The notes beneath the pieces were generated by a model that saw only the letters and a program-made list of their open reading frames with translations, ran no database searches and was not told the DNA's origin. Of a stretch of 64,000 bases of DNA, positions 9,167-17,733 are shown in pieces. Source of the DNA: Pedobacter sp. HDW13 (GTDB lineage: Bacteria > Bacteroidota > Bacteroidia > Sphingobacteriales > Sphingobacteriaceae); contig NZ_CP049868.1 in the NCBI RefSeq assembly GCF_011303555.1, positions 1,922,001-1,986,000 on the forward strand, in the 5' to 3' direction. The position numbers and the translations under genes are program-made. Within the stretch, counting starts at the first letter, position 1, and every line of letters begins with the position of its first letter.

Positions 9167-10147
9167 TTAAACAAACAGAAAGTACTGCACCGAAAGCACG
9201 AACAAGAGGAACAAAGTTTCGTAAAACCAGCGCTTTTTGGCATTGCTAAAATAGTAAGCTAACAGTACTGCCCCCGGTGGCACGCAAAGCAGAAAATGCC
9301 AGGTACGAAAATTAGGTTTGAGGTAAAAACTAACAATAGCCACAATAAACATGAAAAAAAGCAATTGAAAACTTTTCCGCGTACTGATAAAACTCCTGAA
9401 GAAATTTTCGCGCAATTGTAACGATGCCAGGATAATGATAATGGCTACCGGAATAAGCACCAAATAATCGTTATAGTTGATTTTAAACACCGATGGAAAC
9501 TTATTACCCAAAGGTTTCCAGATTTGATAAAAAGAGCTCAAATTATCTTTCCAATAGTAAAATACGGCAAGGAAAAAGAATACGGTAATAAAACCGATTA
9601 GCCCGGCTACCCATTCGCGCCAGTTAAACGACCTAAAAAGCAGTAATGCTAAAAAAATCATGAGCAGCATGCCCATAAAAGGGAAATAAACCAGGGTACC
9701 AATGGCAATGATCATCCCGATATCGAAAACCGTGGTTATAGAATTGGCACTTTTTCCCAGTTTTAAAAACTTATCGATAATCCAGATGAGCAGGAAATTA
9801 CAAATCAGCGCCGGATTTAAAGTCATAAATGGCATAAACAAACTTGTGCCCGTTACAAACATTAATCCGGGCAAAAAACTTGGTTTACCCAATAAGTTAT
9901 GATTGTTTACAACCCTGTTAAAAATTAAGGCCTGCACATAAACCAAAACCGCCGCAATAAAAATATTCGTTTGTGCTGTAAAAGCATTATCGAGATCTAC
10001 GTTGATCAATAAGCGGGCAAAAGGCTCCAGAAAATCGAAATTTAACTGCGAAGGTGTTTCATAAAAGATAGCCATACGCATAAAAAATGTGTAGGCCAGC
10101 AAAAATATGAGGTTAACTGGATTTAGCTTTCTAAACTGATTAATCAT
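9167..10147 (-). CDS. DUF6427 family polytopic membrane protein
   Basis: A 326-residue inner-membrane protein with roughly eight or nine hydrophobic spans. It begins MINQFRKLNPVNLIFLLAYTFFMR, and GKPSFLPGLMFVTGTSLFMPF and FRSFNWREWVAGLIGFITVFF are recognisable family segments. I assign it to DUF6427, found in Bacteroidota near cell-surface glycan genes. Older annotations of this family carry misleading enzyme names. It lies 85 bases after the glycosyltransferase gene stop on the same strand side of the cluster. The catalytic role, if any, is unknown. Confidence 0.7.
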   Translation of the reverse strand: MINQFRKLNPVNLIFLLAYTFFMRMAIFYETPSQLNFDFLEPFARLLINVDLDNAFTAQTNIFIAAVLVYVQALIFNRVVNNHNLLGKPSFLPGLMFVTGTSLFMPFMTLNPALICNFLLIWIIDKFLKLGKSANSITTVFDIGMIIAIGTLVYFPFMGMLLMIFLALLLFRSFNWREWVAGLIGFITVFFFLAVFYYWKDNLSSFYQIWKPLGNKFPSVFKINYNDYLVLIPVAIIIILASLQLRENFFRSFISTRKSFQLLFFMFIVAIVSFYLKPNFRTWHFLLCVPPGAVLLAYYFSNAKKRWFYETLFLLFVLSVQYFLFV

Positions 10148-10232
10148 GCCTTTTTAACGATTAGGCAAAGTAAAGAAAATAATTTAACTCCAAAGAGCAG
10201 AAAACTTAAAGACTGAAGTCAAAAGCTGAAAG

Positions 10233-11221
10233 CTAGATCCTGGCATATTTTTTCACCATATCATCAATAATCTGGGCAGTTTCATCTGGAAAATTAAATT
10301 CGTGTTTTTGGGGATTTTCTACCCAGTCTTTAACAATTGGCAACCAGTTGCGGCTGCTTCCCCAAATAACCGGCAAACCAAACTGCTTTAAGGCATAAGC
10401 GTTGCACTGCTGTTCAAACTGAAAACGCATAGGGGCAACCAACAATTTTTTCTTTAAATAAAGTGCCTCGGCTGGCCCTTCAAAACCACCACCCGTAAAT
10501 AAACCTTCGCAGCTAGCTAAGCTTTTATTGAATTTTTCGTTGTTTACAGGCTCTACAAAAACATTGCCTTCCTGATAAGCTACTTTACTGTGTTTAGAAA
10601 AAACTTCCCATTTCACATTCGGGATCTGGGTAAAAAGCTTTACCAAACGTTTATCATCAATAGCCGGAAGATACACCGTGTAATGCCCCAAATTTATACT
10701 TTCCAGGTTTCTGATTTCGGCCCTGATTACCGGCGTATGGATAAAAGTATCGTAACGATCGAAATGGAAGCCAATATGATATTTGGTGGGGCATAACGGC
10801 TTAAAATCAGTTTTCCCCAGTCCAAAGTTTTCGGCCGTGGTACTTTTTTCGATTTAAAAGCGGCCTGATGGCTTAATGAAACGCATTCAATGCCCTGCAG
10901 CTTACATGCCCAGGCGCTTACCGGCTCAAAGTCATTAACAATCAGGTTATAATCTTTCAGGGGAAGCTGTTTCATGTCTTTTCTAAAGCGGAAAAGATTC
11001 ATGTTCAGCCAGGTTTTATAATGGTCTACACCACCTTTTTTGCCAAAAATAAAGCTAAAACCATGCAACTGGTATTTTACCGGCTGACTGAGTTTAACAT
11101 CGGCCTGTGTGCCGCTCACTAAAATATCAAGCTCACCATATTTTTGGAGCAAAGGAATAATTTCCCTGGCCCTGCTAATATGTCCATTTCCCGTTCCCTG
11201 TATCGCGTAAAGTATCTTCAT
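10233..11221 (-). pseudogene. Glycosyltransferase (GT28/MurG-like), broken by one frameshift
   Basis: The N-terminal piece (10727-11221) begins MKILYAIQGTGNGHISRARE, a glycosyltransferase-B fold start, and covers VNDFEPVSAWACKLQGIECVSLSHQAAF. It then leaves frame after SRYAPP. The other frame resumes TKYHIGFHFDRYDTFIHTP and runs to ARI at 10233, including the donor-site segment GLFTGGGFEGPAEALYLKKKLL. One additional base in the four-G plus-strand run at 10788-10791 (RYAPTKYH) restores a protein of about 330 residues. The start lies 21 bases after the LpxH-like gene, suggesting a shared transcript and an envelope glycolipid role. Donor and acceptor are unknown. The break may be sequence error. 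Confidence 0.8.
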
Positions 11222-11242
11222 TTTATGCCCGAATATCTAAAA

Positions 11243-12097
11243 TTATTGGGCAATTTCATATTTTATATTCTGCAAAAGAATATTTATATCCAGTTTACTC
11301 TTCAAATCTTCGGCGTCAGACAGGAGTCCTTCGTCCAATTCATCTTTGATAAAATGCTGATGCTCATATTTAAAAACCGTCCAATTTTGGTTTTCATATT
11401 CTAAAGCGGTTAAACTTTCTACCCAATCACCACTGTTTAAATAGGTAACACTTCCTTCATCGGTAGCAATTTCCCTTTTTTCGGCCTGGTGGATATGTCC
11501 GCAAACTACGTATTGATAACCTTTTTCAATCGCCAGTTCAGCTGCAGTTTGTTCAAAACTGTTAATGAATTTAACAGCATCTTTAAATTTAGCTTTTATT
11601 TTTTTCGAGAAACTCATTTTTTCTCTTCTTAGTGCCGTTAATACCCAGTTTACAAAACTATTGATCAGAATTAAGGTATCGTAACCTACCGCACCCAGTT
11701 TGGCCAGCCATTTAGAATGTTGCATGGTCACATCAAACACATCACCATGAAAAAACCAGGCTTTTTTACCGTCGAGTTCTAAAATTAGTTTATTCTGAAG
11801 ATGGAATGTACCCATTTCCATACCATCAAATTTGCGGAGCATCTCATCGTGGTTGCCAGTTAAATAATGCACCTGCACGCCTTCCGAAACAAACTTCATC
11901 AGCTTACGGATGACTTTCATGTGCGATTCGGGCCAGTAACTTTTGCTAAACTGCCAGATATCAATGATATCGCCATTTAAAATCAATGTTTTGGGTTTAA
12001 TACTTTTAAGATACTTTAAAAGCTCTTTAGCATGGCAGCCATAGGTGCCCAAATGCACGTCGGAGATCACGACTACATCAACATTTCTCTTGTCCAT
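11243..12097 (-). CDS. LpxH-like UDP-2,3-diacylglucosamine diphosphatase family metallophosphoesterase
   Basis: A 284-residue calcineurin-like phosphoesterase. The metal-binding series is intact: SDVHLG (Asp13, His15), NGDIIDIW (Asp43), TGNHDEML (Asn82, His83) and CGHIH near residue 215. The sequence and length fit the LpxH/LpxH2-like group that hydrolyses UDP-2,3-diacylglucosamine in lipid A synthesis, but this Bacteroidota branch includes members of unproven substrate. It lies just upstream of the glycosyltransferase gene, so a glycolipid role is reasonable. No signal peptide is visible. Confidence 0.8.
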   Translation of the reverse strand: MDKRNVDVVVISDVHLGTYGCHAKELLKYLKSIKPKTLILNGDIIDIWQFSKSYWPESHMKVIRKLMKFVSEGVQVHYLTGNHDEMLRKFDGMEMGTFHLQNKLILELDGKKAWFFHGDVFDVTMQHSKWLAKLGAVGYDTLILINSFVNWVLTALRREKMSFSKKIKAKFKDAVKFINSFEQTAAELAIEKGYQYVVCGHIHQAEKREIATDEGSVTYLNSGDWVESLTALEYENQNWTVFKYEHQHFIKDELDEGLLSDAEDLKSKLDINILLQNIKYEIAQ

Positions 12098-12168
12098 AAA
12101 CGGGAAATTTTAGGGGGAAGAATCTTATTACCGCCCTGTTTAGGCAGTTCCAGTATAAATTAGATGTG

Positions 12169-12264
12169 TTACCACTCCTCTTCCTCATCGAGTTTTACCT
12201 CAAAAGGGCTAAAGAAATAAAGTACAACAATCAATAAACACACGGCAAAGAAAGATTCTAACAT
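12169..12264 (-). CDS. 31-residue membrane peptide with acidic C-terminus
   Basis: A short frame starting ATG at 12264 encodes 31 residues: MLES, a hydrophobic span (FFAVCLLIVVLYFF), then SPFEVK and an acidic tail LDEEEEW. It would be a single-pass membrane peptide. Support comes from a consensus promoter directly upstream (-7 box TACCTTTG at 12284-12291, -33 TTTG at 12309-12312, 17-base spacer), which places the transcript start 10-15 bases before the ATG. It stands alone between the LpxH-like gene and the YfhO-like gene. I do not recognise the family. The rest of the 379-base gap holds only this promoter and the YfhO terminator. Confidence 0.5.
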   Translation of the reverse strand: MLESFFAVCLLIVVLYFFSPFEVKLDEEEEW

Positions 12265-12283
12265 ATCATCTGATTTTACAACA

Positions 12284-12312
12284 CAAAGGTAAGATGCTGT
12301 TTATCAAACAAA
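12284..12312 (-). promoter_or_regulatory. Bacteroidota-type promoter for the 31-residue peptide
   Basis: Read on the minus strand, TTTG is followed after 17 bases by TACCTTTG, matching the TTG-N17-23-TAnnTTTG pattern of the phylum's main sigma factor. The predicted start falls just before the ATG at 12264. Confidence 0.6.
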
Positions 12313-12423
12313 TGTTACCACATTGTTAAATTATTATTCAATCGGATAATGTCTGTTAAAAGAGGTTAATTGTATAAGCTGGTAATTGCTGAGTTAGTTT
12401 GATAAACAGAATTTTTCATCAAC

Positions 12424-12459
12424 AAAAAAGCCCCATAAGATCGAAATCCTATGGGGCTT
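12424..12459 (-). terminator. Rho-independent terminator after the YfhO-like gene
   Basis: On the minus strand, arms AAGCCCCATAgGAT and ATCtTATGGGGCTT form a hairpin followed by six T. It lies 18 bases after the stop of the 833-residue membrane protein. Confidence 0.9.
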
Positions 12460-12476
12460 GTATACTAAAACGCAAC

Positions 12477-14978
12477 TTAGGCCTTGGCCTTAACTGCTTT
12501 CTTTTTCTTCTTCTCTTCGTTATAAAACCCGAAACCTAATCCCGCTAACAAGAGGATAGAACCTGCCAACGAAATTTTCTCACCCGCATAGTAAGCTGTT
12601 GGATGGAAAATAAATTCGAGTTTGTGGTTACCTGCTTCCAGTTGGGCAGCACGTAAAACATAATCAGCTCTGAAGTATGGTTTTTCTACACCGTCGATAT
12701 ACATTTTCCAGCCTTCCTTGTAGTAAATCTCAGAGAAAACGGCAATTACATCTTTAGCAGAAGAATACTCGTAAGTTAAATGATCAGGATTGTAAGTAGT
12801 TAAGCGAATAAAACCTTCCTGGCCAGTACCTAAACGTTTGGTATCGATTAAATCTTTGTAACTCTCATCAACAATAGCTTCTTTTTTAGCATCGAAACTG
12901 CTGATGGCTTTCATTTCCTCATCAGAATTCTTTGCAAACTGCACACTTTGTACAAACCACGCATTACCGGCGGCCGTTGCATTGCGCTGCATTTTATAAG
13001 ATCCGTTTTGAGGATCTTGTGTAATGATGTATTTGGTATTTAACATGTCCAGCACATCCTGGTTGATGCTTTTGGTCATTTGCTTATCTACCAGTTCCTG
13101 GAAACGTTTTAACCTTGCAGAGTGGAAACCACCAACTGTTTTATGGAAATAAGAAGTTTCTGCACTTTTAAACGGATCGCCCAATGATAAGTCGAAAACC
13201 CTAAAGTTGGGATCCTTATCAGCCGAAATAAAATTATCTACATCACGCGGCTGATAATGGCTGGCCAGATCCGATTTGTTTACAAAATTCTGGTTGTTTA
13301 AATAACGGCGGTCTACCTGCCATAAATCGATTAAAACAAACAAAGCCAGCAAACCAAAAGCCAGTTGCATGTTCATTTTTTTGGTGATAAATGCCCAAGT
13401 AATACCAAAACCAATGGTAACGAACAACAAGGTACGCAAAGCATCAGCACGCGCCAAAGCAACGCGATCTGCAACAATGGCATTTAAAATTTCCATTGCA
13501 GCACCTCTGTTATTCTGTAAAGTTTGGGTTAATGCATCTAAAACCTGTGCCTGATTGGCTTGCGTAAAGCTGAAAAACGCAGTTGGAATTACAGCAATAA
13601 TTAAAGCAAAGCCACCGGTAATACCAGCCGACCAGATTAAGCGCTGCACCAGATATTTCTGATCGTATTTTCCTTCTTGCGCTTCCTTAACAGCCAAAAT
13701 AGCCAACAAAGGAACCAGGAAGCCTACAATTGCCAATATTGATTCTACTGCTCTGAATTTATTATAACCAGGCAGATAATCAAAGAAAATATCGGAGATA
13801 AATGGCAAGTTACTTCCAAAAGAAAGGAACATTAATAAAATACTTGTCCCTAAAATCCACCATTTCCAACGGTGTTTAACAATAAATAAGCCAAACACAA
13901 AAAGGAAACAAATAATAGCGCCAAAATAGTAAGGACCTGCAGTACCCGGCTTATTTCCCCAGTACTGGTTGGTTCCAAGGTTTTGGGCCATGTAACCAAT
14001 AGCCTGACGTGGGTCTACACCTGAAAGATTCTTTTCAACTGCTTTATAGGTATTGCTTTCAGGTTTAATGATTTCATCGATACTGCTTGCACCACCATAA
14101 ATGTTAGGAATTAAGAAAGAGAAACTTTCGCCAACACCTTGACTCCACTGGTAAGCATATTCTTTATCTAATCCATTTGATGGCTCAGCTTTATCGGTAG
14201 TAAGGTTAGATTTACCACGAATGGTTTCTTTACCATACTGATAGGTGGTCCACAAGGTACCTGCATTTACCAGCACCGATAAAAAAATACCCGCTACAAT
14301 ATAGGCAATAGCTTTACCAAATGTAGCCAGTTGCTTAGCTTTAAAGGCATGATAAAGTTCTATACCAGCCAAAATAGCCAACGCCATAAACAAATAATAG
14401 GTCATTTGGATGTGGTTAGAGCGGATTTCTAACGCCATAAACAAGGCCAGTAAACTAGCCCCAACCAAATAACGGCCTCGCAGCGTAAGAATTATCGCTG
14501 CCAATATAGGGGCAAAGAAGCCTATAGCCAACGCCTTGTTACTATGCCCGGCAGCAATAATAATGAAGTTGTACGAAGTAAACGCAAAAGCAATGGCGCC
14601 TGCCGCAGCAAGCCATGGGTTTATTTTTAGTACGCAGAATAATAAATAAGCACCTAAAAGATAAAGTAAAACCGTTCCCACTGGATCAGGAAATACACCT
14701 TTTATTACATCGATACCATAAGTAGTAATGTTTAGAGGATATTGAACCCAGATTTGATAAGCGGGCATACCGCCAAACATCTGGTTGGTCCAAAGAGGTC
14801 CTTTACCATCTTTTTCCTTAATATCCATAATTTCTTTCTGCATGGCTTTTGCCTGCAAAACATCGCCTTGTTGTGGCGCTTTACCCTGTAAAACAGGACT
14901 GAAGTAGGCAAATGTAATGACTACAAAAAATGCAATAATGGCCAGGTGTATGCCATTTTTATTAAACCAGTTATTCAT
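12477..14978 (-). CDS. YfhO family multi-pass membrane protein
   Basis: An 833-residue integral membrane protein with about a dozen hydrophobic segments and a large C-terminal extracytoplasmic domain. It begins with a first span from IHLAIIAFFVVITFAYF. The loop FSPVLQGKAPQQGD, the segment LWTNQMFGGMPAYQI, and the late TYEYSSAKDVIAVFSEIYYKEGW match the YfhO family, thought to be GT-C-type glycosyltransferases acting on lipid-linked sugars. Substrate is unknown here. It is monocistronic, bounded by its own terminator. A TATTTTTG box on the minus strand at 15007-15014 could be its -7 element, without a clear -33. Confidence 0.85.
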   Translation of the reverse strand: MNNWFNKNGIHLAIIAFFVVITFAYFSPVLQGKAPQQGDVLQAKAMQKEIMDIKEKDGKGPLWTNQMFGGMPAYQIWVQYPLNITTYGIDVIKGVFPDPVGTVLLYLLGAYLLFCVLKINPWLAAAGAIAFAFTSYNFIIIAAGHSNKALAIGFFAPILAAIILTLRGRYLVGASLLALFMALEIRSNHIQMTYYLFMALAILAGIELYHAFKAKQLATFGKAIAYIVAGIFLSVLVNAGTLWTTYQYGKETIRGKSNLTTDKAEPSNGLDKEYAYQWSQGVGESFSFLIPNIYGGASSIDEIIKPESNTYKAVEKNLSGVDPRQAIGYMAQNLGTNQYWGNKPGTAGPYYFGAIICFLFVFGLFIVKHRWKWWILGTSILLMFLSFGSNLPFISDIFFDYLPGYNKFRAVESILAIVGFLVPLLAILAVKEAQEGKYDQKYLVQRLIWSAGITGGFALIIAVIPTAFFSFTQANQAQVLDALTQTLQNNRGAAMEILNAIVADRVALARADALRTLLFVTIGFGITWAFITKKMNMQLAFGLLALFVLIDLWQVDRRYLNNQNFVNKSDLASHYQPRDVDNFISADKDPNFRVFDLSLGDPFKSAETSYFHKTVGGFHSARLKRFQELVDKQMTKSINQDVLDMLNTKYIITQDPQNGSYKMQRNATAAGNAWFVQSVQFAKNSDEEMKAISSFDAKKEAIVDESYKDLIDTKRLGTGQEGFIRLTTYNPDHLTYEYSSAKDVIAVFSEIYYKEGWKMYIDGVEKPYFRADYVLRAAQLEAGNHKLEFIFHPTAYYAGEKISLAGSILLLAGLGFGFYNEEKKKKKAVKAKA

Positions 14979-15067
14979 TAAGGTTTGTTTAAGTTTAAAC
15001 GAACGTCAAAAATAAAAAAATGGGCGGTATAAAAAAGTAATAAATTAAATGCATCGCGAATAAAAAC

Positions 15068-15075
15068 TAGATTTG
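15068..15075 (+). promoter_or_regulatory. -7 box (TAGATTTG) upstream of the alginate-lyase-like gene
   Basis: TAGATTTG fits TAnnTTTG and lies 32 bases before the ATG at 15108. No TTG is found at the expected -33 spacing, so this is a partial match. Confidence 0.4.
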
Positions 15076-15107
15076 TATTAGAGAATAAAAATTCAATCTA
15101 TTTAAAG

Positions 15108-16208
15108 ATGAGAAAGTTTGCTGCGACAATCGTATTACTAAGTCTGGCATTAACTGCTTTTTCGCAAGTGGTTAGCCTAAATAACAATGAAATTAAAAAA
15201 CTTAAAACCCAACTTAAAAACAACTCCGAATCTCAAAAATTATATGCAGGCTTCGCAAAAAATGCATTAAACTACCTCGAAGAGCAACCTAATCCTGTTG
15301 ATACCATCCGTACTGAAGGTTTACTGAAAGGTAATCCTAAAAAAGAACGCACACGGCTGGCACTGGCCGATATGAACAAAATGTTTGCACTGGCTTTGCA
15401 ATATCGTTTAAGTGATGACCAAAAATATCTCCACAAATGTGTAGAATTTCTTGAAGCCTGGGCAAAAACAAACCGACCCAACGGCGATCCGATCGACGAT
15501 ACCAACCTGAATGAAGCTGTAGAAGCATACGACCTGATTAAAACAGACATCAAACCTCAAGCTAAAAACACAATTGAAAAGTGGCTTGCTGAAACTGCGC
15601 TAACTGAAATTAACAGCAAGCGAATGAAAGCGGGAAGAGCCACAGCCATTAACAACTGGAATGCTCACCGCTTAAAAGTAGTTGGCGAAATTGGCTACGC
15701 ATTAAACAATTCTGATTTCATTATCTGGACTATCGATAACCTCAAAAGCCACATCAACATTAACTTATATGCCGACGGTACCAGCCTGGATTTTAAAGAA
15801 CGTGATGCCATGCACTACCACATTTACGATTTAGAACCCATGCTAAGGCTAGCCATTATGATTGACCGCGCGAGAGGAATCAATTTTTACAGCTACGAAT
15901 CGCCAAAAGGTTCATCGATTCAAAAATCTGTTAACTGGCTAATACCTTACATAAAAGGCGAAAAACAGCACGAAGAATATGTAAATACGACTGTAAAGTT
16001 CGACCGGGACCGGGCTAAAAATAACGAAGCAGGATTTGCACCGGGTACCATGTTTAAACCAGAACTGGCATTGCCGGTATTGAAATTAGCGATTTATTTT
16101 GACCCGACTTTAATCGGGGTGCTCCAATCGGTTAATGGTAAAGAAAAAAGCTGGATGGGTATTTTGGATCAGTTGCAAAGGGATAGCAATAAATTTCAAA
16201 ATAAATAA
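15108..16208 (+). CDS. Alginate lyase family (PL5-like) exported protein
   Basis: A 366-residue secreted protein with signal peptide MRKFAATIVLLSLALTAFSQ. The mature part is an alpha-toroid like the Pfam alginate_lyase domain: DMNKMFALALQYRLSDDQKYL, a Trp/Asn motif NNWNAHRLKVVGEIG where PL5 enzymes keep Asn, His and Arg for catalysis, and ERDAMHYHIYDLEPML. It would cleave uronate-type polysaccharide in the periplasm or outside. No SusC/SusD pair or other carbohydrate-degrading enzyme accompanies it, so true substrate is open. Its stop codon lies within a palindrome that belongs to the next gene's promoter. Confidence 0.75.
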   Translation: MRKFAATIVLLSLALTAFSQVVSLNNNEIKKLKTQLKNNSESQKLYAGFAKNALNYLEEQPNPVDTIRTEGLLKGNPKKERTRLALADMNKMFALALQYRLSDDQKYLHKCVEFLEAWAKTNRPNGDPIDDTNLNEAVEAYDLIKTDIKPQAKNTIEKWLAETALTEINSKRMKAGRATAINNWNAHRLKVVGEIGYALNNSDFIIWTIDNLKSHININLYADGTSLDFKERDAMHYHIYDLEPMLRLAIMIDRARGINFYSYESPKGSSIQKSVNWLIPYIKGEKQHEEYVNTTVKFDRDRAKNNEAGFAPGTMFKPELALPVLKLAIYFDPTLIGVLQSVNGKEKSWMGILDQLQRDSNKFQNK

Positions 16209-16252
16209 ACTTTCAATAATTCTTGAAAGTTTAATAAAACAATTTATATTTG
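16207..16252 (+). promoter_or_regulatory. Palindromic operator overlapping the gbsR-like promoter
   Basis: Perfect 10-base arms AAACTTTCAA (16207-16216) and TTGAAAGTTT (16223-16232) surround a 6-base spacer. The TTG of the right arm (16223-16225) sits exactly 19 bases before TATATTTG at 16245-16252, so the palindrome covers the -33 box. This is the layout expected for autorepression by the regulator encoded just downstream. A weak terminator for the upstream gene is an alternative, but there is no T-run. Confidence 0.6.
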
Positions 16253-16255
16253 TGT

Positions 16256-16762
16256 ATGGAATTAGCAGCAGCAAAGTTAAAATTTATAGAAGCCTGGGGC
16301 AAACTGGGTTCAGAATGGGGCATTAACCGTACCATGGCACAGGTACATGCTTTGTTGCTAATTTCTGCAGATGCACTTACCACTGAAGAGATAATGGAAA
16401 CGCTGAGTATCTCGAGGGGAAATGCCAACATGACCCTCCGCGATTTGATTAGCTGGGGACTAATTGAAAAACAACACAAAGCTGGTGAACGTAAAGAGTA
16501 CTTCTTTGCCGACAAAGACGTGTGGAACATTGCCCGCCAGGTAGCCAAAGAACGTAAAAAAAGAGAACTTGAACCAGTTTTAAAGGTATTAAATGAACTC
16601 TCGAACGTTGAAGGAGATGATAAAGATCCGGAGTTTAAGACTTTCAAAAAATCGATTACGGATATAAACAAATTGGCTGGTAATGTTGACAAAACTTTGG
16701 AAACCATGCTTAAAGCAGAAGAAAACTGGTTCTGGGGATCAATATTGAAGGTGTTTAAGTAA
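16256..16762 (+). CDS. GbsR/MarR family transcriptional regulator
   Basis: A 168-residue winged-helix DNA-binding protein. LTTEEIMETLSISRGNANMT and LRDLISWGLIEKQHKAGERK make the helix-turn-helix and wing, and KEYFFADKDVWNIARQVAKER starts the dimerisation helices; this is the GbsR branch of MarR. The ATG at 16256 is chosen over a TTG at 16250, which lies inside the -7 box. Transcription would then begin at or near the ATG, giving an almost leaderless message. A palindrome covers the promoter, suggesting autoregulation. A matching palindrome precedes the following operon, its probable target. Confidence 0.85.
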   Translation: MELAAAKLKFIEAWGKLGSEWGINRTMAQVHALLLISADALTTEEIMETLSISRGNANMTLRDLISWGLIEKQHKAGERKEYFFADKDVWNIARQVAKERKKRELEPVLKVLNELSNVEGDDKDPEFKTFKKSITDINKLAGNVDKTLETMLKAEENWFWGSILKVFK

Positions 16763-16835
16763 ATGGGAGAAGAGCCAGGTATCGAGTATCAAATGCAGGA
16801 TGTAAGAATTAAGTAGTAAGTATCAAGAAAGAGCT

Positions 16836-16866
16836 AAGCTAGTGTATTAAACCTAGCTTTATTTTT
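16836..16866 (+). terminator. Terminator after the gbsR-like gene
   Basis: Arms AAGCTAG and CTAGCTT with a 10-base loop are followed by TTATTTTT. It separates the regulator from the next operon, so the latter has its own promoter. Confidence 0.65.
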
Positions 16867-16876
16867 CAAGCGTATG

Positions 16877-16894
16877 TTTCAATATTTACTGAAA
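16877..16894 (+). promoter_or_regulatory. Second TTTCA-N8-TGAAA palindrome, before the DCC-SDR-SRPBCC operon
   Basis: TTTCAATATTTACTGAAA has the same half-sites and the same 8-base spacing as the core of the palindrome at 16211-16228 (TTTCAATAATTCTTGAAA). It lies 20 bases before the ATG at 16914. It is a likely binding site for the upstream GbsR-like protein. Confidence 0.5.
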
Positions 16895-16913
16895 ATACTA
16901 AAATTTAAATAAA

Positions 16914-17729
16914 ATGAAAACACTCCAAAATCACGTTATCCTGTTCGATAATGAATGTCCAATGTGCTATGCCTATACCCAAACATTTATTAAAACCGGC
17001 ATGCTGGATAAAAAGGGGCGTGAAGCTTATCAAAACATGCCCGCCAATATCTGCCCGCTGGTTGATCGTCAGCGAGCAGCCAATGAAATTGCACTGGTAA
17101 ATACCCTAACCGGCGAGGTAACTTATGGTATACAAAGCCTGTTTAAAATTATTAGTCATGCCTTACCCATCTTCAAAACACTCTTTTCATTTGGCCCTTT
17201 TGTTTATTTGATGCAAAAATTTTATGCTTTTATATCTTACAACAGAAAAATTATTATCCCTGCAAAAGTTAAAGTAAATACAACGCAGCCCAGTTTTAAA
17301 ATTCAATATCGCATTGCTTATTTATTGTTCACCTGGCTGGTTACAGCCTATATTTTAACCGCTTACGCTCATCTGTTAACCCGATTTGTACCTTTGGGTG
17401 CCAGTTACCGCGAATATCTGATCTGCGGCGGGCAAATGTTTTTTCAAGGCATCATTATCCTTTTTTACCAGAAAGATAACCTTTGGGATTATCTGGGTAA
17501 CATGATGACCATTTCTTTCACGGGAGCACTTTTGTTTTTACCTATGCTGGTAGCTTCTCATTATTTTCAAATCAATCCCATATTATTTATCCTCTATTTT
17601 TTAATGATTGCAGGACTCATGTTTCTGGAGCATTTGCGCCGAAGCAAAATTTTAAACCTGAGTTGGGTCATGAGCATTACCTGGGCACTTTACCGTTTAA
17701 TTGTTTTAGTACTAATCTTATTATTTTAA
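16914..17729 (+). CDS. DCC (DUF393) thiol-disulfide oxidoreductase-like protein with membrane C-terminus
   Basis: A 271-residue protein. The N-terminal third has the DCC signature ILFDNECPMC with a CxxC pair at Cys15 and Cys18, a thioredoxin-like fold. From about residue 130 it changes to several hydrophobic spans (AYLLFTWLVTAYILTAYAHL and others), so it is a membrane-anchored form. Substrate is unknown. It starts an operon with the TIGR01777 gene (4-base gap) and the SRPBCC gene. A regulator-type palindrome lies 20 bases upstream of its start. Confidence 0.7.
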   Translation: MKTLQNHVILFDNECPMCYAYTQTFIKTGMLDKKGREAYQNMPANICPLVDRQRAANEIALVNTLTGEVTYGIQSLFKIISHALPIFKTLFSFGPFVYLMQKFYAFISYNRKIIIPAKVKVNTTQPSFKIQYRIAYLLFTWLVTAYILTAYAHLLTRFVPLGASYREYLICGGQMFFQGIIILFYQKDNLWDYLGNMMTISFTGALLFLPMLVASHYFQINPILFILYFLMIAGLMFLEHLRRSKILNLSWVMSITWALYRLIVLVLILLF

Positions 17730-17733
17730 AATC

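Noticed and set aside
16207..16232. Palindrome as terminator of the alginate-lyase-like gene
   Set aside because: AT-rich stem, no T-run, and its right arm contains the -33 TTG of the next promoter; an operator fits better.
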